Below, in pieces: positions 15,605 through 24,642 of a stretch of DNA of 45,973 nucleotides. The stretch lies in NCBI GenBank assembly GCA_018714785.1, contig DVMV01000005.1, forward strand, positions 1 through 45,973. The letters run 5' to 3'. Within the stretch, counting starts at the first letter, position 1, and each line of letters begins with the position of its first letter. This DNA comes from Candidatus Alloenteromonas pullicola. GTDB lineage: Bacteria > Bacillota_I > Bacilli_A > RFN20 > CAG-826. A model generated the notes under the pieces. The model did not search any database. It was not told the origin of the DNA and worked only from the letters and a program-made list of their open reading frames with translations. The translations under genes and the position numbers were made by a program.

Positions 15605-16524
15605 TGCCGGCCGCCCTAACCCACCACATACTCGCCCTTAGGGCATTGGAAAGCCTGACCGACGTCAGGCCCGAGCCGTTTTTGCTCGGCGCCCAGGGTC
15701 CGGACCCGTTCTTCTACTACGCCACCTTGCCTTGGGGCGAGAAGGCGGGCAAGGAAAGGATCAACGCGGTGGGGGAGAGGCTGCACCACACCGACGTCTC
15801 CGTCCCCTATTCGACCATCTACGAAAGGGCTGATGAGGACGGCAGGTCGCTGGTCAAGGGGCTTTGGCTCCATTACTGCCTCGACCGCGTCGCCCACCCT
15901 TACGTCTTCTACCGCTCGGGGTTCGACGCGGACGGCCAGCTCGTCGGCTACTACAAATTCGCCCACGGGAAGCTCGAGGCCTATATCGATAAGCTGCTCG
16001 CCAAGCGGGAAGGCAAATTCCGCAACCCGGGTAGGCTATTCGATTTCTCGCGCGAGGAGCTTGAGCGCTTCTCCCTCCTATTCGACGGAATCGAGGGGGC
16101 TGAGGCGGGGGATTACGTCGCTTCGGTCAACGCGTTTTGCCGCACCGAGCGCTTCCTCTTCTCGATGACCGGGGCGAAGCGGATATTGTTCCGCCTCGTC
16201 GGGAAATACTCGCTGGCCTATGGCATGAGCTACCCAGCCAGCTTAAGGCAAGCCAAGGAGCTCGACGTGCTCAACCTCTCCCATTCGACCTGGAAGGTCC
16301 CGGAGAGCGGGGAGGAGCGGACCGATTCGTTCCCGGAGCTGCTCGACCAGGCATTGCTCGACTACCTCAGGATCTACCCGCTCATCGACCACAACGACGT
16401 CGAGGGGCTGAGCCGGTTCGTCGACCGCACGGACCACGACGGCTGCCATTTCGGCAAAACGATGAGGCACTGCGACGTCGCCTTTGGCAATATGGAGGCC
16501 GGATATGAAGGGAAACGAGGATAG
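15604..16524 (+). CDS. zinc-dependent phospholipase C-like protein
   Basis: The 306-residue protein has the conserved pieces of the zinc-dependent phospholipase C family (PF00882): N-terminal 'ALTHHILALRAL', 'LGAQGPDPFFYY', 'HHTDV', 'GLWLHYCLDRVAHPYVFYR' and 'FAHGKLEAYIDKLL'. Its His and Asp residues would bind zinc. Unlike secreted phospholipases, no signal peptide is present, as is common for the Firmicutes relatives of unknown substrate. The start is a GTG sharing its G with the TAG stop of the transporter gene. It is part of a four-gene run ending in cardiolipin synthase, which suggests a link to membrane lipid metabolism (inference). Confidence 0.78.
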   Translation: MPAALTHHILALRALESLTDVRPEPFLLGAQGPDPFFYYATLPWGEKAGKERINAVGERLHHTDVSVPYSTIYERADEDGRSLVKGLWLHYCLDRVAHPYVFYRSGFDADGQLVGYYKFAHGKLEAYIDKLLAKREGKFRNPGRLFDFSREELERFSLLFDGIEGAEAGDYVASVNAFCRTERFLFSMTGAKRILFRLVGKYSLAYGMSYPASLRQAKELDVLNLSHSTWKVPESGEERTDSFPELLDQALLDYLRIYPLIDHNDVEGLSRFVDRTDHDGCHFGKTMRHCDVAFGNMEAGYEGKRG

Positions 16525-16990
16525 GGCCGTCGCCATAACCGATGGCCGGGGATTGCTGCTGCTGCGGGGCGAGGATGGGAAATACAGCCTGCCGGTGGCG
16601 AGCTTCGTCCCGGATTCGCTGCGCGAGGTCGGGCGCGTCCGCTCATGGGCTATGGGCGGAAGGCCGCTGCCGATAGTCGGGTATTGCGAATTGCTGCCGC
16701 TGCCAAGCGGGCTGCCGCATCGCTATTTCGGCAAAGGCGAGCTCGACTCGCCTTGCATAGACAAAGGCTCGCTCTCCCTCATCAAGGCGGCGTTTTGCTT
16801 CTACCCGCTGCTATTCGATACTCGGCGCGAGCTGCCCTTATCCCCCGATGACCTCCGCGAGGCCAAGTCGATGCTGCGCGCCCTAGCCAGGAAGGGGAAA
16901 GCCGAGGCGAAGGACTTCAAGGGCCTGCTGGGCCGCCAGAGCCACATCGGGCAGCTGCGCGAGGCCTATGCCTTCCTCATGTCGCTATGA
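16505..16990 (+). CDS. small protein of unknown function, possibly a degenerate Nudix fold
   Basis: 161 residues from the ATG at 16505, chosen because GGAGG lies 6 bases upstream. It overlaps the phospholipase-like gene by 20 bases and the cardiolipin synthase gene by 4. The beginning, 'AVAITDGRGLLLLRGEDGKY' followed by 'SLPVASF', looks like the first strands of a Nudix hydrolase, but no Nudix box (GX5EX7REUXEEXGU) is present. It has no membrane segment or signal. I do not recognise the family. Confidence 0.65.
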   Translation: MKGNEDRAVAITDGRGLLLLRGEDGKYSLPVASFVPDSLREVGRVRSWAMGGRPLPIVGYCELLPLPSGLPHRYFGKGELDSPCIDKGSLSLIKAAFCFYPLLFDTRRELPLSPDDLREAKSMLRALARKGKAEAKDFKGLLGRQSHIGQLREAYAFLMSL

Positions 16991-18558
16991 TACGGAAGCT
17001 GCTCTCGCGCGGGTTCGCCAAGAAGGCGATCATCGCCTTCCTGATCCTGGTCCAGTTCGTCCTGCTGCTGGTTCTTTTCCTTTGGCTGTCCGGCTTCTCG
17101 GGCCTCAACCCGGCTTGGGTCATCATCATCGTGGTGGCCCTATGCGCCGCCTCCGACGTGGCGGGGTTCTACATCCTCAATTCCACCTCTTCCGATGCCT
17201 ACCGGCTGAGCTGGATGCTGGTCGTCTTCGTCCTTCCCGGGGTCGGGCTTTTCCTTTACTTGTTCTTCGCCAATAAGCAGAACACCCGCCGGGTGAGGGA
17301 CGGCACGCGGAAGGTGGTGCTGCCGGTGATCGAGCAGGATTGGGACGAGGAGGAGAAGGAGGGGCTGAGGAAGTCCAGCGACCCCTGCTACAACATCTCC
17401 TGCTTCCTATACAACGTCGACAAGATAATCCCATACCGCCGTTCGAGCGTGGAGTACTTCCCGCTGGCGGACTTCGTCCTCGACCCCATGCTGCGCGAGC
17501 TGTCGAAGGCCAAGCACTATATCTTCATCGAGTTCTTCATCATCGAGGAAAAGGGCGTCTTCTTCTCCTCGATGCTCGAGATTCTGCGCAAAAAGGCCGC
17601 GGATGGGGTCGACGTCAGGATCATATACGACGACGTCGGCAGCCTAACCACGGTCGACGATTCCTTCCCCGAGCGGATGGAGAGGCTCGGCATCAAAGTA
17701 ACCCCGTTCAACCGGTTCCGGCCGTTATTGGATGTCCGGCAGAACAACCGCAACCACCGCAAGATGCTCATAGTCGATGGGCATACCGCCTTCACCGGCG
17801 GCTTCAACATCGCCGACGAGTACCTGAACAAGAAGGAGCGGTTCGGGCACTGGAAGGACAACGCGATCCTAGTCCGGGGGGAGGCCGTTACCGCCTATAC
17901 GCTCACCTTCCTCTCCGATTGGCTGCTGTCCCATCCGGGCGAGGTCATAGACAAAGCGTCCTACCACTCCTCGGCGCACATCGACGAGATCGGCGGCTAT
18001 CCGGAGGAGGAGGGCTACGTCGAGCCCTACGCCGATCTGCCTTACGACGGCGAGGCGGTGGGGGAGCGGGTCTACCTCTCGATCATCGAGCGGGCGACAA
18101 AATACGTCTACATCGCCACCCCATACCTCATCATGGACTCCGAGATGGAGAACGCCCTTTGCTTCGCCGCGAAGTCGGGCGTCGACGTGCGGGTGCTGAC
18201 GCCCCATATACCCGACAAGAAGGCGGTTTTCGGCTTGACCAGGTCAAACTACAAGAAGCTGCTGCAGTCCGGGGCCAAGGTCTATGAGTACACCCCCGGC
18301 TTCGTCCACGAGAAGATGTTCGTCTCCGACGACGCCATCGCGACCGTGGGGACCATCAACCTCGACTACCGGTCGCTTTACCTCCACTTCGAGAACGGGA
18401 CCCTGCTCTACGGGCACCCGGCCATAAAGAACATGAAGCGCGATTACCTCGACACCATCGCCGTCTCCAAGCAGGTGACGCCGGAGGACTACGCGAGGTG
18501 GGAGAGGAAGAACAAATACTACTGGGGGCTGCTCAAGGCCATCGCCCCCTTCCTATGA
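16987..18558 (+). CDS. cls: cardiolipin synthase (phospholipase D family)
   Basis: The 523-residue protein has two N-terminal membrane helices (about 15-42 and 47-95, including 'LSWMLVVFVLPGVGLFLYLF') followed by two phospholipase D domains. The first HKD-type motif is 'NHRKMLIVDGHTAFTGGFN' (around residue 255) and the second is 'VHEKMFVSDDAIATVGTIN' (around 439). Both contain the catalytic His and Lys. It condenses two phosphatidylglycerol molecules to cardiolipin. The length and the membrane-anchor layout are normal for bacterial Cls. The start overlaps the previous gene (ATGA). Confidence 0.95.
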   Translation: MIRKLLSRGFAKKAIIAFLILVQFVLLLVLFLWLSGFSGLNPAWVIIIVVALCAASDVAGFYILNSTSSDAYRLSWMLVVFVLPGVGLFLYLFFANKQNTRRVRDGTRKVVLPVIEQDWDEEEKEGLRKSSDPCYNISCFLYNVDKIIPYRRSSVEYFPLADFVLDPMLRELSKAKHYIFIEFFIIEEKGVFFSSMLEILRKKAADGVDVRIIYDDVGSLTTVDDSFPERMERLGIKVTPFNRFRPLLDVRQNNRNHRKMLIVDGHTAFTGGFNIADEYLNKKERFGHWKDNAILVRGEAVTAYTLTFLSDWLLSHPGEVIDKASYHSSAHIDEIGGYPEEEGYVEPYADLPYDGEAVGERVYLSIIERATKYVYIATPYLIMDSEMENALCFAAKSGVDVRVLTPHIPDKKAVFGLTRSNYKKLLQSGAKVYEYTPGFVHEKMFVSDDAIATVGTINLDYRSLYLHFENGTLLYGHPAIKNMKRDYLDTIAVSKQVTPEDYARWERKNKYYWGLLKAIAPFL

Positions 18559-18567
18559 GTATAGGAA
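18550..18567. repeat. inverted repeat TTCCTAT-GAGT-ATAGGAA at the gal promoter
   Basis: A perfect 7-bp inverted repeat with a 4-base centre. It covers the stop of cls and the position expected for the -35 of the galM promoter (-10 at 18585). It may be the operator of the galactose operon. Confidence 0.4.
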
Positions 18568-18584
18568 ACCATCCGTCTTTGGCA

Positions 18585-18590
18585 TATAAT
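18585..18590 (+). promoter_or_regulatory. consensus -10 of the gal operon
   Basis: TATAAT ends 7 bases before the ATG at 18598 (or 4 before an in-frame TTG). The transcript would be leaderless. The -35 is weak and overlaps the inverted repeat at 18550-18567. Confidence 0.6.
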
Positions 18591-18597
18591 CGGCTTG

Positions 18598-19551
18598 ATG
18601 GAAAAAGACATATTCTCAAAAGCGGGGATAAACTTCCTCCGCCTTAAGTCGAGCACCGGGCTCGAGGCCACCTTCTCCGACGTCGGGGCCGGCATCTATT
18701 CGCTTTCGTATAAGGGGAAGCAATTGCTATACGCCCCCGATGACCTCGAGTACTACTCGCGGTTCTACTTCGGAAAGACCGTCGGCCCGATGGCCGGCCG
18801 GATCAAAGGCGCCCGCTACATAGTCGGGGGCAAGGAATACTGCCTAGACGCCAACGAGGGCGATAACGCGCTGCATTCATCCTCCATCGCCATCCACGAC
18901 AAGCGGTTCGCCCTGAATCTATCCGACACCTACCATTCCGTTTGCGCCGAGTACACGCTTTCGCTGGAAAACCTCGGCGAGGCCTATCCCGGCAAGCTCG
19001 ACGTCAAGGTCACGTATCTGCTCTCCGACGACTCGCCAATGCTCCTTTTGGTCTACGAGGCGACGCCGGAACTCGACTCGCCGATAAGCCTGACCAACCA
19101 CGCCTACTTCAACCTGGGGCTAGACGACGTCAGCGGCGTCTTGCTGCGCCTAAACGCCCATCGCCACGCGACCTATGACGCGGAGCTCATACCCCAAGGC
19201 GACGTCGACTGCGAGAAGGAATTCGACTTCTCCTCGGGGATGGAGATCGGCAAATGGGCCTCCTCGCCCTTGGTGCAGTCGTGCAAGCGGCTGCAGGGCT
19301 ACGACCACGCCTTCATCCTCGACCGGCGCGATTTCCTGACCCCGGCCGCCGAGGCCAAGGGGAACGGGATAACCATGACCCTATACACCTCCTCGGACGC
19401 CCTGCAGGTATTCACCATGCCGAAGAAGGGCGGCGGATACCTCAACTTCACCCTGGAGGAGGTCAAATACCCATCCGACCCGAAGTCGATACTCGTCAAG
19501 GGCGGGACCACCGCGGTCAGCCGCCACATCTACGCGTTCAAGGAGGAATAG
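18598..19551 (+). CDS. galM: aldose 1-epimerase (galactose mutarotase)
   Basis: The 317-residue protein has the family landmarks in order: 'NALHSSSI' (NxLHG-like), 'LTNHAYFNLG' with the catalytic His, 'GYDHAFIL', 'YTSSDALQVFTMP', and 'LNFTLEEVKYPSD' with the catalytic Glu. It interconverts alpha and beta anomers of galactose so that GalK can use the alpha form. It leads the galM-galT-galK operon. GalT follows after 2 bases with an AGGAGGA ribosome site. Confidence 0.9.
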   Translation: MEKDIFSKAGINFLRLKSSTGLEATFSDVGAGIYSLSYKGKQLLYAPDDLEYYSRFYFGKTVGPMAGRIKGARYIVGGKEYCLDANEGDNALHSSSIAIHDKRFALNLSDTYHSVCAEYTLSLENLGEAYPGKLDVKVTYLLSDDSPMLLLVYEATPELDSPISLTNHAYFNLGLDDVSGVLLRLNAHRHATYDAELIPQGDVDCEKEFDFSSGMEIGKWASSPLVQSCKRLQGYDHAFILDRRDFLTPAAEAKGNGITMTLYTSSDALQVFTMPKKGGGYLNFTLEEVKYPSDPKSILVKGGTTAVSRHIYAFKEE

Positions 19552-19553
19552 CG

Positions 19554-21047
19554 ATGCTGCTGCAAGCTATCGAGGAAGCCATTGCCTACGCCAAGGCCCA
19601 CCTAGGGCTCGGCGAGCTCGACGCCATCTATAAGCGCAACCTGCTGCTGCACTACCTGGGCGAGGACGCCCCCTACCTCGGGGAGGTCGACCTGGAAAAG
19701 GCCGAGCTCGCCGAACTGCCAGACGGAGTCGTGGCCGACCTCATGGAGGGCTACAAGGCCGAAAGGGGAGGCGACGACGGGGAGGCCGAGCGCTTCGCCG
19801 TCTACGTGCTCGGGCTGCTCTCGCCTTCCCCGGAGAACGTCAACGCCCATTGCCGCGATCTAGTCGGGCAGGGCAAGCCGGACGAGGCCCTCGATTACCT
19901 ATACCGCCTCTCGATAGGCAACTACTACATCGCCAAGTCGAAGGTCGACCGGAACATCGTCTTCCCGTATTCGTTCAAGGAGGGGTCCCCGCTGGAGATA
20001 TCGATCAACCTCTCCAAGCCGGAGAAGAACAACAAGGACATCGCCAAACTGCTCACCAAGAAGGCGACCGGCTACCCCAAATGCCTGCTTTGCAAGGAGA
20101 ACCTCGGCTATGCCGGGACGCCGACCCACCCGGCGCGGGAGAACATCCGCTACCTGGCGCTCGACTTCCCCTCAGGGAGGTGGTACCTGCAATACTCGCC
20201 TTACGTCTACTACCACAAGCACTGCATCCTATTCAACGACGCCCATTCCCCGATGAGGATGGACAGGGGGATACTCGCGACGCTGCTCGACTTCGTCGAT
20301 GCTTTCCCGTGCTTCTTCATGGGATCGAACTCCGACCTCCCGATAGTGGGGGGCTCGATACTGGACCACGAGCACTTCCAGGGCGGGGGCCATATGCTGC
20401 CGCTGCTGCAGGCCGGATTCAGCAAGGAATTCAAGACCGGATTGGCCCACACGAAGCTTTGGGAGGTCGACTTCTACGACACCTGCCTCTGCCTTGAGGG
20501 CAAGGACAAGCGGGAGATACTCGACGCCGGGGAGAGGATATTGCTCGCCTGGCGCGGCTACGACGATCCGGAAAACGGGATAATAAGCCGCGATGGGGCG
20601 GGGCAGCACTCGACCATCACCCCGATCGCGAGGAAGGTGGGGGACGATTACCGCCTCTACCTCATCTTGCGCAACAACCGCTGCGATAGCCGCTACCCGG
20701 ACGGCATCTTCCACGTCCACCCCGAGCGCTTCCACATCAAGAAGGAGGGCATCGGGCTGATCGAGGCGGCGGGGCTGTTCATTTTGCCCGCCAGGCTCAA
20801 GCGGCAGATCGGCGAGCTCGTCGACGGCATCAAGGCCGGGAAGCCGCTGGAAGCCATAGTGGAGGATGACCCCGGACTGGCGGGGGAGGGGTTCGCCCAG
20901 ATGTACGGAAAGCTGAAATCTGGCATGGATGAGAAGGAATACCTCGCCTCGACCTGCCGCGATATCCTAGGCGACGTCGCGGTGTTCAAGCACGATGTGA
21001 AAGGCCAGCAAGGCCTGGATAAATTCATTGGAGGGATCGGCCTATGA
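19554..21047 (+). CDS. galT: UDP-glucose--hexose-1-phosphate uridylyltransferase, class II
   Basis: The 497 residues match the Firmicutes class II GalT family in length and content: 'AIYKRNLLLHYLG' near the start, 'PENVNAHCRDL', 'CLLCKENLGYAGTPTHPARE', and 'VGGSILDHEHFQGGGHMLPL', which carries the nucleotidyl-accepting His segment. It transfers UMP from UDP-glucose to galactose-1-phosphate. The AGGAGGA ribosome site at 19541-19547 fixes the ATG at 19554. The stop overlaps the galK start (ATGA). Confidence 0.93.
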   Translation: MLLQAIEEAIAYAKAHLGLGELDAIYKRNLLLHYLGEDAPYLGEVDLEKAELAELPDGVVADLMEGYKAERGGDDGEAERFAVYVLGLLSPSPENVNAHCRDLVGQGKPDEALDYLYRLSIGNYYIAKSKVDRNIVFPYSFKEGSPLEISINLSKPEKNNKDIAKLLTKKATGYPKCLLCKENLGYAGTPTHPARENIRYLALDFPSGRWYLQYSPYVYYHKHCILFNDAHSPMRMDRGILATLLDFVDAFPCFFMGSNSDLPIVGGSILDHEHFQGGGHMLPLLQAGFSKEFKTGLAHTKLWEVDFYDTCLCLEGKDKREILDAGERILLAWRGYDDPENGIISRDGAGQHSTITPIARKVGDDYRLYLILRNNRCDSRYPDGIFHVHPERFHIKKEGIGLIEAAGLFILPARLKRQIGELVDGIKAGKPLEAIVEDDPGLAGEGFAQMYGKLKSGMDEKEYLASTCRDILGDVAVFKHDVKGQQGLDKFIGGIGL

Positions 21048-22219
21048 TCGACAAAGAAAAAGTTAGGGAGGGCTTTGCCAAGTCCTTCTTCTTCGACCCG
21101 GATTACCTGTTTCAGGCCCACGGGAGGCTGGAGATAATCGGCAACCACACCGACCACAACCACGGGCTGTGCCTGGTGGGCGGGGTCGATATGGGGACGC
21201 TCGCCGCCGTGAGGAAGACGGAAGACGGCGTCATCAGGGTGATATCGAAGGGCTACCGGCCCGCCGAGGTCGACCTGCTCCACGAGGATCTCGCCCCGGC
21301 CGAGGCGGAGCATTCCTCGTCGCAGGGCCTCATCCGGGGCGTGGCCTCCAAGATGAAGGAGCTCGGCTACCGGATCGGCGGCTTCGAGGCCTACCTCGAT
21401 TCGGACATCTTCAAAGGCGCGGGCGTGAGCTCGAGCGCCTGCTTCGAGTCCCTCATCGCCGGCATCCTCGACAGCCTATACAACGACGGCCACATGGACC
21501 CCATGGAGATGGCCAAGATCGGCCAGTACGCCGAGAACGTCTACTTCGGCAAGCCGTGCGGGCTGTTAGACCAGATCGGCAGCTGCCTCGGCGGATTGAA
21601 CTACGTCGACTTCCTCGACCTCGACAAGCCGGAGGTCGAGCCGCTGGAGTGGAAGCTCCCGCTGCATGCGGTGCTGGTGAATTCGGGCGGCTCCCACGCG
21701 GGGCTGACCGGCGAATACGCCTCGATCGGCGACGACATGAAGAGCGTCGCCAAGAACATCTTCGGCAAGGAGTACCTGCGACAGGTCTCCCGGGCCGATT
21801 TCTTCGCCCGCATCGGCATGCCCAATTCCTCGGTGAGCGAGCTCGCCAAGATGAGGGCGACCCATTTCTTCGAGGAGAACGTCAGGGTGCAGGCGGCCGC
21901 GAAGGCCATCCGGGAGTCCTCGCCCGACGACTTCCTCGAGCAGATTAGGCAGTCGGGCTATTCCTCGACGGCGATGCTGCAGAACACCATGGTCCCGCTG
22001 CATTACCCCTTCTCCCCGCAGGAGGCGATAGACCGCCTCACCCCCTACCTCGGGGCCGGGGCGATGAGGATAATGGGCGGCGGGTTCGCCGGCAGCTGCA
22101 TCGCCTTCCTCTATCCGCGCGATCTGCCGGGCTTCCTGCAGATGGCCAAGAAGTATTACGGCGAATCCGGGGTCAGGGTCGTCAGCCTCGTCTCCGGCGG
22201 GCCGAAGTTCGTCGAATGA
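21044..22219 (+). CDS. galK: galactokinase
   Basis: A GHMP kinase of 391 residues. The galactokinase signature reads GRLEIIGNHTDHNHG (27-41); Asn replaces the Glu of the textbook GEHTDYNGG motif, a variant I know from Clostridia and other gut Firmicutes. The ATP-binding motif 2 is 'GAGVSSSACFESL' and motif 3 is 'MGGGFAGSCIAFL'. It phosphorylates alpha-D-galactose using ATP. It overlaps galT and the following membrane-protein gene by 4 bases each, so the operon is tightly coupled. No galE is visible in the window. Confidence 0.9.
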   Translation: MIDKEKVREGFAKSFFFDPDYLFQAHGRLEIIGNHTDHNHGLCLVGGVDMGTLAAVRKTEDGVIRVISKGYRPAEVDLLHEDLAPAEAEHSSSQGLIRGVASKMKELGYRIGGFEAYLDSDIFKGAGVSSSACFESLIAGILDSLYNDGHMDPMEMAKIGQYAENVYFGKPCGLLDQIGSCLGGLNYVDFLDLDKPEVEPLEWKLPLHAVLVNSGGSHAGLTGEYASIGDDMKSVAKNIFGKEYLRQVSRADFFARIGMPNSSVSELAKMRATHFFEENVRVQAAAKAIRESSPDDFLEQIRQSGYSSTAMLQNTMVPLHYPFSPQEAIDRLTPYLGAGAMRIMGGGFAGSCIAFLYPRDLPGFLQMAKKYYGESGVRVVSLVSGGPKFVE

Positions 22220-23091
22220 CCGTCCTTTCCGGCATAGCGATATTCAGCTTCCCTTATTTCCTATGCATGCTGCTGGTGCTTTCTAGCGCCGTTTTGCTGA
22301 CGCTTCTTTGCAAAAGCCTCGGCAAAAGGTTCGCCAACCGGCTGATCCTGTTCATCCTGTGGGCGAACTTCGCGCTGCATTTCCTTAAGCAGCTTAGCCC
22401 ATATTACCTCGAGGATTTCCCGACCTCGCTATCCAAAAGCAGCTTCGAGAACCTCTGCTCCGTCCTGATAGTCATCGGCCCCTTCCTCTACCTTTACGGC
22501 GGGAAATACGGTCGCGATTACCTTTACTACATCGGCTCCGTCTCCTGCCTGGTGGTGCTGTTGGCCCCAACCAGCCTCCAGGGGGTCGACCTGCATAGCC
22601 TCGAAGGCTATCTTGAGGCCTTCCGGTTCTATTCCTGCCACGCCCCCTTGCTCTTCGTGGGGCCGTGCATGTGCGCCGCCAAGATCCACGAGCTCAATTA
22701 CCATCGCCTCTGGGCGATACCCTTCATGTTCTGCCTGGTGCAGCTATTGATCTTCGTCAACGACATGCTGCTCAACCTTACCCTGTATTCCTACCCCTGG
22801 GACATCTTCTTCTCGCGTTACTGCGGGATGAGCAACGCCTCCTTCACCATGGGGCCCGCGGAGGCGCTCGACCCCTTGCTCGGCGCGACCTATCAGTACA
22901 TGCCGCGCTACCTGATGACCTACATCGGGAAGGACGGGATGCTCTACTTCGTCCCGGTGCTCTGGCTGTTCCTGCCAGTCTGTATCCTCACCGCGGTGCT
23001 GGGGCCGCTGTTCGCCTTGCCATTCGACCATAGGCGGATGGGGGCTGACCTTAGGCGCTCCTTCCTTCGCCTTTCGCGGCGTTCTTCCTAA
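22216..23091 (+). CDS. YwaF/TMEM164-like integral membrane protein
   Basis: 291 residues with about seven membrane helices. The block 'FYSCHAPLLFVGPCMCAAKI', the aromatic loop 'YSYPWDIFFSRYC' and a charged C-terminus recall the YwaF family of bacterial integral membrane proteins, whose function is unknown. The assignment is by overall pattern and is tentative. It is translationally coupled to galK (ATGA), which may indicate a role in galactose or glycolipid handling, but no substrate is visible. Confidence 0.6.
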   Translation: MTVLSGIAIFSFPYFLCMLLVLSSAVLLTLLCKSLGKRFANRLILFILWANFALHFLKQLSPYYLEDFPTSLSKSSFENLCSVLIVIGPFLYLYGGKYGRDYLYYIGSVSCLVVLLAPTSLQGVDLHSLEGYLEAFRFYSCHAPLLFVGPCMCAAKIHELNYHRLWAIPFMFCLVQLLIFVNDMLLNLTLYSYPWDIFFSRYCGMSNASFTMGPAEALDPLLGATYQYMPRYLMTYIGKDGMLYFVPVLWLFLPVCILTAVLGPLFALPFDHRRMGADLRRSFLRLSRRSS

Positions 23092-23127
23092 AGGAAGCAT
23101 ATCCCCGTAGTGCCCCCTATCCGGTTG

Positions 23128-23136
23128 TGCTAAGAT
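23128..23136 (+). promoter_or_regulatory. extended -10 promoter upstream of malQ
   Basis: TGC-TAAGAT with the extended TG motif, 30 bases before the malQ ATG. GAGAGG at 23146-23151 is the only ribosome-site-like sequence and is rather far from the start. Confidence 0.4.
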
Positions 23137-23166
23137 ATCGGAAATGAGAGGCTAAACGCACCGAAT

Positions 23167-24642
23167 ATGGACAAAACACGCTCAGCGGGGATTTTGCTCC
23201 CCATCGCTTCGCTGCCCTCCCCTTATGGGGTCGGCGATTTCGGCAAGGAGGCCAGATCCTTCGCCGACACGCTTTCCAGGGCCGGGTTCAAGTATTGGCA
23301 GATCCTGCCGCTGACCCCGCTCGGATACGGCCATTCGCCATACCAGCCGTTCTCCAGCTTCGCCATGGACGAGCTATACGTCGACCTCGAGGATCTCAAG
23401 GAGAAGGGATACCTCGACGAGATACCGCCCTTCGGGGGGCTCGTGAAGGGCAAGGTGAGCTATGAGGCGAGCCGCGAATACAAGATGCCGCTGCTGCAGA
23501 AGGCCTATAAGAAGCAGGTCGGCGAGCATCCGCATTGCCTCGACGCCTTCGTCAAGGCCCACCCCTGTATCAAGGACTACGCCGCCTTCATGATGTTCAA
23601 GCGCATCGATTCCCGCTCCTGGGACAACTGGGTCAGGGAGAACCGCGACTGGATCCTCACCCGCCCGGCCCTGCGCGGGGGAAAGCGCGACGCCTACCGC
23701 TTCGAGGTCTGGCTGCAGATGACCCTCTACCGCCAATACGACGCGCTCCACGAATACTGCCATAAGCTCGGCATCTCCATAATCGGCGACCTGCCGTTCT
23801 ACGTCGGGTTCGACTCCTGCGACGTCTGGTCCAACCAGGACACCTTCCTCCTCGACCCCAGCAGCAAGCAGCCGACCTTCATCGCCGGGGTACCGCCGGA
23901 TTACTTCTCCGCGACCGGCCAGCGCTGGGGCAACCCGATCTACGACTGGAAGAAGCTTGAGGACACCGGCTTCGACTTCATAATCAACCGCATCGCCATC
24001 AGCTCGAAGGTCTACGACTTCCTGCGCCTAGACCACTTCCGGGCCTTCGACACCTACTGGAAGATACCCGCCAGCTGCCCGACCGCCATCGAAGGGCAGT
24101 GGATCGAGGCCCCGGGCTACGCCTTGTTCGACAGGCTGCTCTCGCTCCACCCCGAGGTGAGGATCATCGCCGAGGACCTCGGCGACCTGCGCCCCGAGGT
24201 ATTGACCCTCCGCGACCATTACGACTTCCCGGGCATGAACGTCATCCAGTTCACCTTCGACGACGACGCTTTAATGCATAAAGAGGGCTATTCCAAGGTC
24301 AATTCGATCTGCTACCTCGGCACCCACGACAACGACACCACCCGCGGCTACGTCGCCGCCCTCGACGAGGGCCGCCGCAACTCCTGGCGCATCGCCCTAA
24401 ACAGCATGGGTTTCAATAAGGGCGACATGGTCGAGGACCTCATCGACTTCTGCCTCTCCAAGCCGGGATACCTCGCGATACTCAGCGCCCAGGACGTGCT
24501 GGGGCTTGATAGCTCCGCCAGGCTCAACGTCCCCGGCGTGGTCGACGATTTCAACTGGACCTGGCGCCTGGATAGCCTGGATGAGCTAGAGTCCCGCCTT
24601 TCCGGCTACAGGGAGCGGCTCGCCCGCTTCGGCAGGATATGA
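23167..24642 (+). CDS. malQ: 4-alpha-glucanotransferase (amylomaltase)
   Basis: The 491-residue GH77 protein begins 'RSAGILLPIASLPSPYGVGD', the family N-terminus. 'YWQILPLTPLGYGHSPYQPF', 'IGDLPFYVGFDSCDVW', 'LRLDHFRAFDTYWKIPA' with the nucleophile Asp, 'IIAEDLGDL' with the acid/base Glu, and 'YLGTHDNDTTRGYV' with the third carboxylate complete the active site. It disproportionates maltodextrins or glycogen-derived oligosaccharides. The length is normal for the bacterial short form. It overlaps rimO by 4 bases, an unrelated partner joined by compaction. Confidence 0.96.
   Translation: MDKTRSAGILLPIASLPSPYGVGDFGKEARSFADTLSRAGFKYWQILPLTPLGYGHSPYQPFSSFAMDELYVDLEDLKEKGYLDEIPPFGGLVKGKVSYEASREYKMPLLQKAYKKQVGEHPHCLDAFVKAHPCIKDYAAFMMFKRIDSRSWDNWVRENRDWILTRPALRGGKRDAYRFEVWLQMTLYRQYDALHEYCHKLGISIIGDLPFYVGFDSCDVWSNQDTFLLDPSSKQPTFIAGVPPDYFSATGQRWGNPIYDWKKLEDTGFDFIINRIAISSKVYDFLRLDHFRAFDTYWKIPASCPTAIEGQWIEAPGYALFDRLLSLHPEVRIIAEDLGDLRPEVLTLRDHYDFPGMNVIQFTFDDDALMHKEGYSKVNSICYLGTHDNDTTRGYVAALDEGRRNSWRIALNSMGFNKGDMVEDLIDFCLSKPGYLAILSAQDVLGLDSSARLNVPGVVDDFNWTWRLDSLDELESRLSGYRERLARFGRI

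Noticed and set aside
19254-19553. Upstream extension of galT in the same frame
   Set aside because: It lies fully inside galM in another frame. The AGGAGGA site and the normal class II length of 497 residues fix the start at 19554.
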